From Alphaproteobacteria bacterium (GTDB lineage: Bacteria; Pseudomonadota; Alphaproteobacteria; JAVJRE01), in NCBI GenBank assembly GCA_040218575.1, contig JAVJRE010000003.1, forward strand, positions 310,001 to 374,000: DNA of 64,000 nucleotides. Direction: 5' to 3'. Position 1 is the first letter of the stretch. Every line of letters starts with the position of its first letter. Of this stretch, positions 26,385 to 34,964 are shown piece by piece. A program made the translations under genes and the position numbers. Below the pieces are notes generated by a model that ran no database searches, was not told the DNA's origin, and saw only the letters and a program-made list of their open reading frames with translations.

Positions 26385-27233
26385 TCAGCGTGTCCGCGAA
26401 CCGCCCACCACCAATCCGGCGAACGTCGCCGTGCGCTCCGTAATGGCCTTTTCCGTTGGCAGCCGCTCCATGCTGGATGCGCCATAGAAGCCATGACAGG
26501 CAGGACATCGTGACAGCAGGTATTGGACGTCCGCCGGTTCGGCCAACGGTCCGCCATGACAGATGAAGATCATGTCCGGCTTCACCGTGCGAACCGCATC
26601 CGCCCAGTCATTGAACATCTCAACGCACTGGTCCAGGGAGTATGTATCACTGGCTCCGATGGAGCCGCCGGCGGTCAAACCGAAATGAGCCACCAGCACG
26701 TCCGTTCCCGCCTCGGTCATCTGCAGGGCTTCGTCCCGGCTGAAGACATAAGGTGTGGTCAGCAAGCCCTTGTGATTAGCCCGCGCGATAAGATCGATCT
26801 CCATATCAAATGACATGCCCGTGTCTTCCAGGCCTCGTCGGAAATTACCATCGATGATGCCGACGGTCGGAAAGTTCTGTACGCCGGAAAAGCCGATGGC
26901 CATCAGGTCATCAAGGAACCTGTCCACGATCAGAAACGGGTCCGTGCCGTTGACGCCCGCCAGCACCGGCGTTGTCTTCACCACGGGCAGCACCTCGCGG
27001 GCCATGTCCATGACGATGTCATTGGCATTGCCATAGGCCAGATAGCCCGACAGGGACCCGCGGCCGGCCATACGGTAGCGACCGGAGTTGTAGATCACGA
27101 TCAGGTCCGCACCACCCTGCTCTTCGCATTTGGCACTGAGACCTGTGCCGGCGCCGGCGCCGATGATCGCCTGCCGGCTGGCAACCTTCGCCTGCAGGCC
27201 GTCCAGTATTTCAGCCCTTGAAATGCCTGCCAC
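26385..27233 (-). CDS. Phosphoenolpyruvate hydrolase family TIM-barrel protein
   Basis: A 282-residue protein of the 'PEP hydrolase' / TIM-barrel signal transduction family. Conserved blocks: [17 protein letters not shown]-type (here [20 protein letters not shown]), [55 protein letters not shown] and a late [20 protein letters not shown] 27233 has AGGAG six bases upstream and gives the family N-terminus; the longer TTG start at 27296 would overlap the upstream gene. With the upstream UPF0261 gene it reconstitutes the two halves of plant Tm-1, the tomato mosaic virus resistance protein. The bacterial function is not established. Confidence 0.9.
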   Translation of the reverse strand: MAGISRAEILDGLQAKVASRQAIIGAGAGTGLSAKCEEQGGADLIVIYNSGRYRMAGRGSLSGYLAYGNANDIVMDMAREVLPVVKTTPVLAGVNGTDPFLIVDRFLDDLMAIGFSGVQNFPTVGIIDGNFRRGLEDTGMSFDMEIDLIARANHKGLLTTPYVFSRDEALQMTEAGTDVLVAHFGLTAGGSIGASDTYSLDQCVEMFNDWADAVRTVKPDMIFICHGGPLAEPADVQYLLSRCPACHGFYGASSMERLPTEKAITERTATFAGLVVGGSRTR

Positions 27234-27261
27234 GGTCTTCTCCTGCTTTGCGGATCCTGCT

Positions 27262-28470
27262 TTACGGGCGATCCGTGATTTCGTTGAAGTGGTCAAGCGC
27301 GACCGCCACGAAGTCCTCGGCGTTGATGTGGTGATCGATCCGAATCACGTGGCGTTTCTCCGTGGCCAAAACCGTTTTTTCAATGGCCCCGAACAGGGCT
27401 GCATCGGCGTCCGGGTCATAAAAGGGTCCGCCCTCTATGTCTAACGCAGACACCCCCTTTTCCGGCAGGAGAAAACGCACAGGCCCCTGGCAGCGGTTGA
27501 GCTTGTCGCCGATCCACTGGCCCACTTTCGCCGATTCGTCGGCGGTGGTGCGCATCAACGTGACCTGGGCGTTGTGAACATGGAAAAGACGTCCCTCAAA
27601 GCGGCGAGGCACCGTCTCCCGCGCCCAGAAGTTCACCATATCCAGCGCACCGCAGGAGCCCACATAGGGGACGCCCGTGCGGGCGATGCTGTCCAGCCGT
27701 TCCTCACCGGCGCTGAGGACGCCGCCAACAATCAGATCGCAGATCTCCGTGGTGGTCATGTCGAGCACGGCGCTGATGTCCCCCTGGTCGATCAGCTTCT
27801 CCATTGACCGTCCGCCCGTACCGGTCGCGTGAAAGACCAGACAATCCCAGTGCTTGTGCAATTTTTCCGTCAGGGAGAGGACACAGGGAGTGGTTACCCC
27901 GAACATGCTCAGCCCCACAGCCTTTTTGTCGCTGGCCCGGTATGGCGGACGCCAGGTCATCATGCCGACCAGGGCGTGCGCCGCGTTCGCCAGGACCTTC
28001 GCGGAAACCCGGTTGAGTCCCGCGATGTCGGTCACGGAGTGAAACATGTTGACGTCGCTTGGCCCCACATAGGCGGCCACATCACCGGAGGCCAGGGTGG
28101 ACACCAGAACCTTGGGAATACCGATGGGCAGAGCCTGCATGGCCGGGCCGATCATGCTGGTCCCGCCGGAGCCGCCCAGGCCAATGATTCCGTCAATATC
28201 GGAGCGCGTGGACAGGAAGCGCCTGAGGGCCTCCCCCATGTTCCTGACAGCCACCGCGCGGTCACTGACAAAGACCGCAGACGGCCCGGCCGGATGGTGC
28301 ATGGCGACGTCATGGGCGCTGACATCCGCGGCACAGTCCACAGGGCGGGTGCTGATATCCACCAGGACGGCGGTGGCGCCAGGCCGCGCCTTTACAACAA
28401 GGTCTTTGACGTAGCGGAGGTCCGCTTCCTTGGTATCGCAGGTGCCGACGATATAGGCTTTCCCTGTCAT
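27262..28470 (-). CDS. Tm-1-like ATP-binding domain protein (UPF0261)
   Basis: A 402-residue UPF0261 member. Diagnostic blocks: [20 protein letters not shown] at the start, [79 protein letters not shown] and [20 protein letters not shown]. The corresponding plant Tm-1 domain binds ATP and viral replicase. In bacteria the gene travels with the TIM-barrel partner, here 28 bp downstream, so they are surely an operon and probably form one complex. Divergent SRPBCC and Gfo/Idh genes suggest a catabolic context. Reaction unknown. Confidence 0.9.
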   Translation of the reverse strand: MTGKAYIVGTCDTKEADLRYVKDLVVKARPGATAVLVDISTRPVDCAADVSAHDVAMHHPAGPSAVFVSDRAVAVRNMGEALRRFLSTRSDIDGIIGLGGSGGTSMIGPAMQALPIGIPKVLVSTLASGDVAAYVGPSDVNMFHSVTDIAGLNRVSAKVLANAAHALVGMMTWRPPYRASDKKAVGLSMFGVTTPCVLSLTEKLHKHWDCLVFHATGTGGRSMEKLIDQGDISAVLDMTTTEICDLIVGGVLSAGEERLDSIARTGVPYVGSCGALDMVNFWARETVPRRFEGRLFHVHNAQVTLMRTTADESAKVGQWIGDKLNRCQGPVRFLLPEKGVSALDIEGGPFYDPDADAALFGAIEKTVLATEKRHVIRIDHHINAEDFVAVALDHFNEITDRP

Positions 28471-28780
28471 GCGCCCCTCCTCACAGTCGTGCCTGCGCGG
28501 TCATCAACTGGCGACAACTGGCAACGCGGCGCGGTCGGCCCCGGGTCCACTGGCGGCAGAACACTGATGGTATCAGCCATAGCGTCGCCTGCCACCGGCT
28601 CACGGCTGCTCATGGCGGCCCGGGGGGCGGGTCGGTGACAGGCGGATGGCGGGGTGCGGCGCCGGCTCTCGCCAGGTCGGGGGCGACACTTCCGCAAAAC
28701 GAAGGCTATGCTGGAGGAACGCGCGAGACATGACAATCCCGGAAGCTCAAGCGCCGGGGTTCAACCTATCAGGATATGCC
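28471..28780. other. Divergent intergenic region, UPF0261 / SRPBCC
   Basis: 310 bp between the Tm-1-like operon and the SRPBCC/Gfo-Idh operon, holding both promoters. The SRPBCC frame is open from 28646 but upstream residues are not family-like. No clear operator palindrome was found. Confidence 0.35.
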
Positions 28781-29218
28781 ATGACCCAGGTCTTTGTGTC
28801 CTCCGTAATCCCGGCCGCACCGGCGGCAGTGTGGCGTGTGATCCGCGACTTCAACGGTTTGCCGGACTGGACGCCTTTTGTCGCCGAGAGCCATATCGAA
28901 GGCGGCAAGCCGGCCGATCAGGTTGGTTGCATCCGCAATTTCACGCTCGCCGATGGCGGGAAGATTCGCGAGCAGCTTCTGATGCTGTCTGATGTAGCCA
29001 TGTCGTGCACTTACGCGATCCTCGAGAGCCCCATGGGCGTCGCTGATTATGTGGCGACCCTGTCATTGACGCCGGTGACCGATGGCGGTCTGACCTTTGC
29101 GGCCTGGCGGGCCGACTTCAACTGCCCGGCAGAGCGCGAGCAGGCCCTGATTGATCAGATCGGCGACGGGGTATTTCTGTCTGCCTTCAGGCATCTCAGG
29201 CAGAGATTCCAGCCCTGA
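28781..29218 (+). CDS. SRPBCC (polyketide cyclase/START-like) family protein
   Basis: A 145-residue single-domain START-like protein: QVFVSSVIPAAPAAVWRVIR, DFNGLPDWTPFV, DQVGCIRNFTLADGGKIREQ and LESPMGVADYVATLSLTPVT match the plant-allergen/polyketide-cyclase-like SRPBCC group, whose members bind hydrophobic ligands in a deep cavity and sometimes catalyse dehydration or cyclisation. ATG 28781 is used because the fold begins there and AGGAT lies seven bases upstream; ATG 28730 is an alternative. It is followed 44 bp later by an oxidoreductase gene and is divergent from the Tm-1-like pair. Specific ligand unknown. Confidence 0.88.
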   Translation: MTQVFVSSVIPAAPAAVWRVIRDFNGLPDWTPFVAESHIEGGKPADQVGCIRNFTLADGGKIREQLLMLSDVAMSCTYAILESPMGVADYVATLSLTPVTDGGLTFAAWRADFNCPAEREQALIDQIGDGVFLSAFRHLRQRFQP

Positions 29219-29262
29219 TGTGACGCCGTCCACACAGAGTCCCTAACGAAAGGAATTGGGCA

Positions 29263-30312
29263 ATGCCGCAGCAGCAAGCTCTGTTTGAAACAAGCTGGGA
29301 CATGGACATTCCCGACATCGAACCGGTGAGACTGGGATTCATCGGGGCCGGCGCCATGGCCTCCTTTGCGGTGTATCCTGGCCTGCATTTTGCCGAAATA
29401 GACCTTCGCGCCGCCTGTGATCTGGATGAGGCGCGGGCCAGGAAAATGGCCGAAAAGTTCTGCTCAGGGCGCTACTACACCGACTATCGCAAGATGTGGG
29501 AGAAGGAAGACCTGGAGGCCGTTTCCGTCCAGTTGCAGCCGGGCGACGACCGGTTTCGCATCGTCAAGGAGGCGCTGCAGGCCGGCTATCACGTCTTCAT
29601 GCCCAAACCACCAACCCAGACCTATGCGGAAACGGTGGCGCTTGCGGAGGCGTCCGACAAGGCCGGCAAGGCGGTGATGGTCAATTTCGAATCGCGCTTC
29701 AGCTATGGCGTCAGAATGGCCAGAAAGGTCATGGCCCAACCCTCCTTCGGGCGCCTGACCCAGTCATCCTTTTCTTTCTGCACAGGAAGCTACAAAAACC
29801 GACGGCACCCGGGTTCGCCCTACAAAGACACGGTGCACGCCTATCTGCTCGACTTCACGCCGCATCACCTGGATCTCGCCCGGTATCTGTGCGGAGAGGT
29901 CCGCCAGCTTGCGCTTTTTCACCACGAATGGGACGGCGAGAGCACCAATGCGCTGGCGTTGGAGTTCGAGGATGGCAGCGTTGGCACGATGCAACTCAAC
30001 AGCAACCGCATCTGGTGGCGCAACTATGACCGGATCGAGCTGACCGGACAGGGTGAGTACATCACCGTGGACAGCCTGTGGAAGGTCAAGCACTACACCC
30101 TGGCCCAGAATACCTTTACTGAAAACTATCGCGATGAGCGCAGCGGTGAACTGACCGGCGACGGTTTTGCCCTACGTGAGTTCGTCAGCGCCATTCGCCA
30201 GAATCGCCAGCCCGTGGCCAGCATTCAGGATGTGGTCGGCACCATGGAGCTGTACCAGACGATCTATGACGCGGTTTGCGAGGGCAGGAACGGGGTGATC
30301 CTACAGAAATAG
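29263..30312 (+). CDS. Gfo/Idh/MocA family oxidoreductase
   Basis: A 349-residue NAD(P)-dependent dehydrogenase of the glucose-fructose oxidoreductase / inositol dehydrogenase / rhizopine MocA family. N-terminal Rossmann fold with RLGFIGAGAMASFAVYP, then the catalytic-loop position where members have EKP; here it reads HVFMPKPPTQTYAE, so the Glu is replaced by Met/Pro context while Lys-Pro is kept. The C-terminal alpha/beta domain has LLDFTPHHLDLARYLCG with the conserved Asp-x3-His. Good ribosome site AAAGGA before ATG 29263. Likely acts on a sugar- or cyclitol-like substrate, co-transcribed with the SRPBCC gene. Confidence 0.9.
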   Translation: MPQQQALFETSWDMDIPDIEPVRLGFIGAGAMASFAVYPGLHFAEIDLRAACDLDEARARKMAEKFCSGRYYTDYRKMWEKEDLEAVSVQLQPGDDRFRIVKEALQAGYHVFMPKPPTQTYAETVALAEASDKAGKAVMVNFESRFSYGVRMARKVMAQPSFGRLTQSSFSFCTGSYKNRRHPGSPYKDTVHAYLLDFTPHHLDLARYLCGEVRQLALFHHEWDGESTNALALEFEDGSVGTMQLNSNRIWWRNYDRIELTGQGEYITVDSLWKVKHYTLAQNTFTENYRDERSGELTGDGFALREFVSAIRQNRQPVASIQDVVGTMELYQTIYDAVCEGRNGVILQK

Positions 30313-30377
30313 CCGGCCCGGCGCCGTCGAACGCCAAAGCCAGCGACTGAACGGTTGACTGCCGTGTAGGGCTAAGT

Positions 30378-31010
30378 TCAGCGTTGGGTGCCCGGCGCAG
30401 AGCTCTCCTCGGGCTGTCCGAACGGTCCCTCGCTGGTTGACAGGAAGGCGAGGATGAGAGCGTCCCGACGATCCTCCGGGAGATTCGCTGGCCGCGCCAC
30501 GCCCGCGACATAAATTCCGTCTGCGAGTGCCACGGCCAGGTCGGCAACATCCTCGACGGGGTGGGTGCCCTTGAGGGATCCGTCGGACCGGCCTCGCGCG
30601 ATTGCCTCGCAAGCCATAACGTGCAGCCGGGCGTAGGCTACTCGGAGTCGCTCTGCAATCCTGTTGTCCAGTTGGGCGCTCGCCAGGCTACGGAACATCA
30701 CGCCGGTGCTCACCGGATCGCCGGCCTGGGCGAGGTATCGCATCATGGCGACCAGTTGGTCCCGGCCGTTTCTTGCGCGGTCCAATTGGCTGTCGAGGGC
30801 CGCGAAGAAGCGAACGGTATTGCGATCGAGCGCGTATTCGATGACAGAGCGAAGGTCCTTGAAATAGTGCGTGAGCAGCCCTGTGGTGCAGTCTGCTTCG
30901 CGAGCGATGGCGCGCAGACCAGCACCCTCGATACCTTCGCGCAACATGACGGTCAGCGCCGCATCGGCGACCGAGTTCCTGCGTTCCCGCTGTGTATTCT
31001 CATCAATCAT
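30378..31010 (-). CDS. TetR family transcriptional regulator
   Basis: A 210-residue TetR/AcrR-type repressor with the HTH at about 10-55 (NSVADAALTVMLREGIEGAG, then LRAIAREADCTTGLLTHYF) and a ligand/dimerisation domain resembling the BetI-type C-terminal group (QLVAMMRYLAQAGDPVSTGV). ATG 31010 (MIDENTQRERR) places the HTH at the usual distance from the N-terminus; ATG 31076 would run into the operator. It is divergent from the Rieske oxygenase gene, with an 18-bp palindrome between them, so it probably represses that gene and itself until the aromatic-type substrate or a metabolite binds. Confidence 0.92.
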   Translation of the reverse strand: MIDENTQRERRNSVADAALTVMLREGIEGAGLRAIAREADCTTGLLTHYFKDLRSVIEYALDRNTVRFFAALDSQLDRARNGRDQLVAMMRYLAQAGDPVSTGVMFRSLASAQLDNRIAERLRVAYARLHVMACEAIARGRSDGSLKGTHPVEDVADLAVALADGIYVAGVARPANLPEDRRDALILAFLSTSEGPFGQPEESSAPGTQR

Positions 31011-31062
31011 GGGTGACACCTGGGGCAAAGAGTAGTCCTTGGGAGTACGGGTCAGAAAACCC

Positions 31063-31090
31063 TTGACGATCGGCAAGTACTACATAACAC
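31063..31090 (+). promoter_or_regulatory. Promoter of the Rieske oxygenase gene
   Basis: -35 TTGACG (31063-31068), 16-bp spacer, -10 TAACAC (31085-31090). The -10 lies inside the palindromic operator, so a bound repressor would block polymerase. Confidence 0.5.
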
Positions 31091-31099
31091 TTGTTATGT
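31082..31099. promoter_or_regulatory. Palindromic operator for the TetR regulator
   Basis: ACATAACA-CT-TGTTATGT: perfect 8-bp arms and a 2-bp centre, located between the divergent TetR and Rieske genes. Size and position match TetR-family operators. Confidence 0.75.
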
Positions 31100-31131
31100 T
31101 ATTCGTTTTTGCCGCGCATGGGAGGATGTCG

Positions 31132-32235
31132 ATGCCTGAGGGCACGCCGATCACCAGGGCCCCTGAAGTCGGTCTAGAGGGCTACACGTACTTCTCACCC
31201 CAGCATTACGCGCTCGAACTGGAGCGTTTCTTCCGTCCGGACTGGCGCTTCGTCTGTCACGTCTCCGAGCTCGCCGAGCCTGGCAGTTATATAAGATACG
31301 ATCTCGACCGCGACAGCGTCATCGTGGTCCGCACGCCCGAGGGCAAGATCAATGCTTTTCACAATGTGTGTCGTCACCGCGGCTCCCCTCTGGTTCGCGA
31401 CTCTCGGGGTCGATGTCATCAGGGCGGTCTGGTGTGCCCGTTCCACGGCTGGCGCTACGGCCTCGATGGAGCGCTCCTGACGGCCCCGTTTATGCACAAC
31501 GGCTTCGACCGTTGTGGCATAGATCTAAAGTCGGCATGGGTCGAGACATGGAACGGGTTTGTTTTCGTCTGCGTCGGTTCTAGGCGGCCATTGCCAGTTT
31601 CCGAGCGTCTCACCGGTGCGGATTTTTCCGGTTACGACATGGACAGGCTCAAAGTCGTGTGGGAGCGCGAGGACATTGTCGAGGCGAACTGGAAAATCGC
31701 CTGGGAGGGTGGGATCGAGTGCTACCATTGCCCGATGAACCATCCTGGACTGATGAAAGTGACGCCGTTCGACGACTACGGTGATCAACTCAACGCGAAA
31801 AGGATTTGCGAGTACGACTATATCCCGGATCGGCCGACCTTTCCTGAATTTCGGGATGATCCATCGAGGAGCGGAATCCGCCACGCGGATAACCCGGCAC
31901 GCAGCAGCACAGTGATTCAATGGCATCTCGGAGTCTTCGAGTTGTTCGTCGGCCATCGGGGGGCAGGCGCTGCGGCGTTCCGACCACTCGGACCGACACG
32001 AACAGCAATCCGAATGATCCAGCTCGTACCGGTCGACGCTGTCGAGGGCGTAGATTACACGATGGACCAGTTGCAGCTTGGAGCAACTGTGCGCGACGAG
32101 GACAACGCGCTCGTTGAACTGGTCCAAAAGGGTGTCACTTCAAGCGCTTTCGAACCCGGCCCGTTCAATAGGAATTTGGAGGCGGGAAATCGGGTTTTCA
32201 CCGAAGTTTATCGCCGCGCGATGGAGACAGCGTGA
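31132..32235 (+). CDS. Aromatic ring-hydroxylating (Rieske) oxygenase alpha subunit
   Basis: A 367-residue Rieske non-haem iron oxygenase. The [2Fe-2S] ligands are Cys80, His82, Cys102 and His105 (NVCRHRGSP ... VCPFHGWRYG). The catalytic domain has the mononuclear-iron motif ECYHCPMNHPG with His199 and His204; the third carboxylate ligand lies later and was not fixed. Such enzymes hydroxylate or demethylate aromatics or quaternary amines with electrons from a separate reductase. No reductase or ferredoxin gene lies nearby. ATG 31132 has GGGAGG six bases upstream; 31126 is too close to it. GC content and codon use look lower in GC than neighbours, suggesting transfer together with the TetR gene. 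Confidence 0.93.
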   Translation: MPEGTPITRAPEVGLEGYTYFSPQHYALELERFFRPDWRFVCHVSELAEPGSYIRYDLDRDSVIVVRTPEGKINAFHNVCRHRGSPLVRDSRGRCHQGGLVCPFHGWRYGLDGALLTAPFMHNGFDRCGIDLKSAWVETWNGFVFVCVGSRRPLPVSERLTGADFSGYDMDRLKVVWEREDIVEANWKIAWEGGIECYHCPMNHPGLMKVTPFDDYGDQLNAKRICEYDYIPDRPTFPEFRDDPSRSGIRHADNPARSSTVIQWHLGVFELFVGHRGAGAAAFRPLGPTRTAIRMIQLVPVDAVEGVDYTMDQLQLGATVRDEDNALVELVQKGVTSSAFEPGPFNRNLEAGNRVFTEVYRRAMETA

Positions 32236-32280
32236 GCAGCAGACTGCCGGGCCACCTTTCGCACCACACCGCAAGACAAA

Positions 32281-32316
32281 ACAAAACCGGCGTCCGCCGT
32301 TGCCGACGGACGCCGG
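32281..32316 (-). terminator. Rho-independent terminator of the cold-shock gene
   Basis: On the minus strand, 10-bp perfect arms CCGGCGTCCG / CGGACGCCGG around a 10-base loop, followed by TTTTGTTTTG. It lies 28 bp past the csp stop codon. Confidence 0.9.
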
Positions 32317-32343
32317 AGCGTCTGAAACGTGTCGCCGGAGCGA

Positions 32344-32553
32344 CTAGTCGATCAGCTTAATGTCCGTAGCGGCCGTGCGGCCATTGCGGCCCTTTTCGAG
32401 CTCGTAAGATATCCTCTGACCCTCGTTCAGTGACTCAAGGCCGGCCTGTTCGACAGCGGAGATATGAACGAAATCGTCCTTGTCGCCACCATCCGGCGCA
32501 ATAAACCCATAGCCCTTGGTCCGGTTGAACCACTTTACTGTTCCTTCAACCAT
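32344..32553 (-). CDS. Cold-shock domain protein (CspA family)
   Basis: A 69-residue single cold-shock domain, the usual CspA size. RNP1 (KGYGFIAP) and RNP2 (DDFVHISA) RNA-binding motifs are intact; it begins MVEGTVKWFNRTKGYGF. It binds single-stranded RNA/DNA and melts structured mRNA. A purine-rich AAGGA precedes ATG 32553, and a strong terminator follows, so it is monocistronic. CspA-type genes are often controlled through a long 5' UTR; the 277-bp gap upstream leaves room for one, but no cold box was identified. Confidence 0.97.
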   Translation of the reverse strand: MVEGTVKWFNRTKGYGFIAPDGGDKDDFVHISAVEQAGLESLNEGQRISYELEKGRNGRTAATDIKLID

Positions 32554-32830
32554 TACTTGCTTCCTTCACGAGTGACGAAACATGCCGGCGGATGGCCCCG
32601 CGCGGCGTTTGTCAGTCTTGCGATGGCCGGGGTTATCGGGCACAGGCCAGCGGCCCAGGCGGCATCCGTCGGTCTTCGAAAACTGCGCCCTCAACTATGC
32701 CGCGTCGCGTCGCGATTGCAAGCCCAACTTCTTTTCCTGGCCGGCCCACAGACAGCCGTTTGCCAGGGGAGCGCACTGGTATAGAAGGGGCGGGACAAGG
32801 GGACGGCCCCCGGATCACTGGAGACGCGGC

Positions 32831-33541
32831 ATGACGCTGAAGCCGGCACATTTTCGTGAGATTCACCGGGACTTCGAGGCGCCCATCTCGCGCTATGACT
32901 GTGGCCGTCATTGCGCGCCCCTGAACGGTGGCGAGCCGGTCTGCTGCACGACCGGCCATGCCATCCCGGTGGTTGATCGCGCCGAGTGGACATTGCTCAA
33001 ATCGCAGACTGATTTGTGGCACAAGTTCAAGCCGTTCGACGCCGCCTCCCGCCAGGTAGTGGATGACCTGCATGCCAACTGCACCGCCATCGAGTGCAAG
33101 GGTGCGGCCCATTGCGAGCGGGAGAACCGCACACTGGCCTGCCGCGCCTTCCCATTCTTTCCCTATATCAGCCGCGAGGGCGATCTGATCGGTCTGTCCT
33201 ACTACTGGACGTTCGAGGACCGCTGCTGGGTCCTGTCCAATCTGCAGGTGGTCGAGCGCAAATATGTCCGCGAGTTTGTGCAGGCCTATGAACGGCTGTT
33301 CGCCGCTGATGAAGAGGAATACGCCGTCAACCGCGACCATTCCGCCACCATGCGCCGGGTCTTTTCCCGCTGGAACCGGCCGATTCCGGTCATCGGCCGC
33401 GATGGCGGCTATTTCAAGGTGTTGCCCTATGGCGGGGGCATGGAAAAGGCCAAGGTGAGCGAGTTCGGCGCGCACGGTCCCTATGTGTCACCAGCCGCCT
33501 ATTGGGCAGCGGTGGCGGAAGCCAGCGCCGAGGCGACGTGA
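32831..33541 (+). CDS. Cys-rich YkgJ-like (putative Zn/Fe-chelating) protein
   Basis: A 236-residue soluble protein with clustered cysteines: C24 and C28 (YDCGRHCAP), the C38-C39 pair (EPVCCTTGH), and a second cluster in [20 protein letters not shown] plus [11 protein letters not shown]. This spacing resembles the CxxxCxxCC-type YkgJ family thought to chelate zinc or an iron-sulfur cluster. Aromatic-rich segments follow ([20 protein letters not shown]), and the protein ends in an acidic Ala-rich tail. ATG 32831 has GGAG eight bases upstream; the frame is open to 32582 but without family-like sequence. Function unknown. Confidence 0.82.
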   Translation: MTLKPAHFREIHRDFEAPISRYDCGRHCAPLNGGEPVCCTTGHAIPVVDRAEWTLLKSQTDLWHKFKPFDAASRQVVDDLHANCTAIECKGAAHCERENRTLACRAFPFFPYISREGDLIGLSYYWTFEDRCWVLSNLQVVERKYVREFVQAYERLFAADEEEYAVNRDHSATMRRVFSRWNRPIPVIGRDGGYFKVLPYGGGMEKAKVSEFGAHGPYVSPAAYWAAVAEASAEAT

Positions 33542-33596
33542 CTTCAGCCGCCGCAGGCGGGTGGACGCCGCGCCCGGCAAAGACGTTTGCGGAACC

Positions 33597-34793
33597 CTAC
33601 TGAAACGCCTGGATGCCGGTCTGCGCGCGGCCGAGGATCAGCGCGTGGATGTCGTGCGTCCCCTCATAGGTGTTGACCGCCTCCAGGTTCATGGCGTGGC
33701 GGATAACGTGATACTCGTCGACAATGCCATTGGCGCCGTGCATGTCCCGCGCCGCGCGGGCAATATCCAGCGCCTTGCCGCATGAGTTGCGCTTGAGAAT
33801 GGAAACCATCTCAGGCGCCGCCCGGCCTTCGTCCATCAGACGGCCCACCCGCAGACAGCCGGTAAGACCCAGGGCGATGTCGGTCTGCATGTCGGCGAGC
33901 TTGCGCTGGATCAACTGGTTGGCGGCCAGCGGTCGGCCGAACTGGCTGCGGTCGAGCGCATAGGTGCGCGCGCCATGCCAGCACGCCTCGGCCGCCCCCA
34001 GTGCACCCCAGGCAATGCCGTAGCGGGCGAAGTTGAGGCAAGTGAAGGGGCCGCGCAGTCCGGCAATGTCCGGCAGTATGGAGTCAGCCGGCACCGCAAC
34101 ATCCTTGAGAACAATTTCGCCGGTGGGAGAGGCGCGCAGCGCGAACTTGCCGTGGATGGCATTGACCGTCACGCCAGCGCTGTCGGCCGGCACCAGAAAG
34201 CCGTGAATACGGTCCCCGTCATCGGCCAGCCTGGCCCAGATGAGCATCAGCCCGGCATAGGGCGCCAGTGAGATCCAGGTCTTGGTGCCGTTCAGCACAT
34301 AGCCGCCATCGGCGGCGCGGGCACGGGTTGTCATGCTGGCCGGATCAGAGCCGGAGCCCGGCTCCGTCAGGCCAAAACAGCCAATCACCTCGCCACTGGC
34401 CAGGCGCGGCAACCAGGCCTGCTTCTGCGCCTCGCTGCCAAAGCGATAGATCGGCGTCATGACCAGACTCGACTGTACCGACAGGCTGGAGCGGTAGCTT
34501 GAGTCCACCCGTTCGATCTCGCGCGCGATCAGGCCATAGCAGACATAGCTGAGGCCCGGACAGTCATAGCCGTCGATGGTCGGGCCCAGCAGGCCCAGCT
34601 CGCCCATTTCACGATAGATCGCCGGGTCGAAGGTCTCATTGCGATGGGCCTCGACGATACGCGGCATCAGCTTGCGCGCTGCATAGTCGCGTGCGGTGTC
34701 GCGGACCAGACGCTCCTCGTCGTTCAGACTGTCATCGAGCCGGAGCGGATCGTCCCACTCAAACGGCTGGGCGAAGGGATCGCTTGCTGCCAT
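33597..34793 (-). CDS. gcdH: Glutaryl-CoA dehydrogenase (acyl-CoA dehydrogenase family)
   Basis: A 398-residue FAD enzyme that oxidises and decarboxylates glutaryl-CoA to crotonyl-CoA in lysine, tryptophan and glutarate breakdown. GCDH-type signatures: [20 protein letters not shown] at the start, [24 protein letters not shown]-type [39 protein letters not shown] and catalytic-Glu region [18 protein letters not shown]. The CoA-binding Arg expected for glutaryl-specific enzymes is consistent with the [12 protein letters not shown] stretch. ATG 34793 has GGAG seven bases upstream. It is divergent from a CoA-transferase that could load glutarate. Confidence 0.93.
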   Translation of the reverse strand: MAASDPFAQPFEWDDPLRLDDSLNDEERLVRDTARDYAARKLMPRIVEAHRNETFDPAIYREMGELGLLGPTIDGYDCPGLSYVCYGLIAREIERVDSSYRSSLSVQSSLVMTPIYRFGSEAQKQAWLPRLASGEVIGCFGLTEPGSGSDPASMTTRARAADGGYVLNGTKTWISLAPYAGLMLIWARLADDGDRIHGFLVPADSAGVTVNAIHGKFALRASPTGEIVLKDVAVPADSILPDIAGLRGPFTCLNFARYGIAWGALGAAEACWHGARTYALDRSQFGRPLAANQLIQRKLADMQTDIALGLTGCLRVGRLMDEGRAAPEMVSILKRNSCGKALDIARAARDMHGANGIVDEYHVIRHAMNLEAVNTYEGTHDIHALILGRAQTGIQAFQ

Positions 34794-34964
34794 GCCTGTC
34801 TCCGTGCAGCGTGCCAGGTAGGCCCATAACCTAGCATGGCGTCGCTTCCGCTTGTCAGCGCCGACGGCAGCGGACAGACTGGCCGTTCGGTGATTCATCT
34901 CGTGGTTCTTCCGCCGCTGGCCTGCCACGCGGGCAAGCGTCCTCTGGACCTGGACAATTCCATC

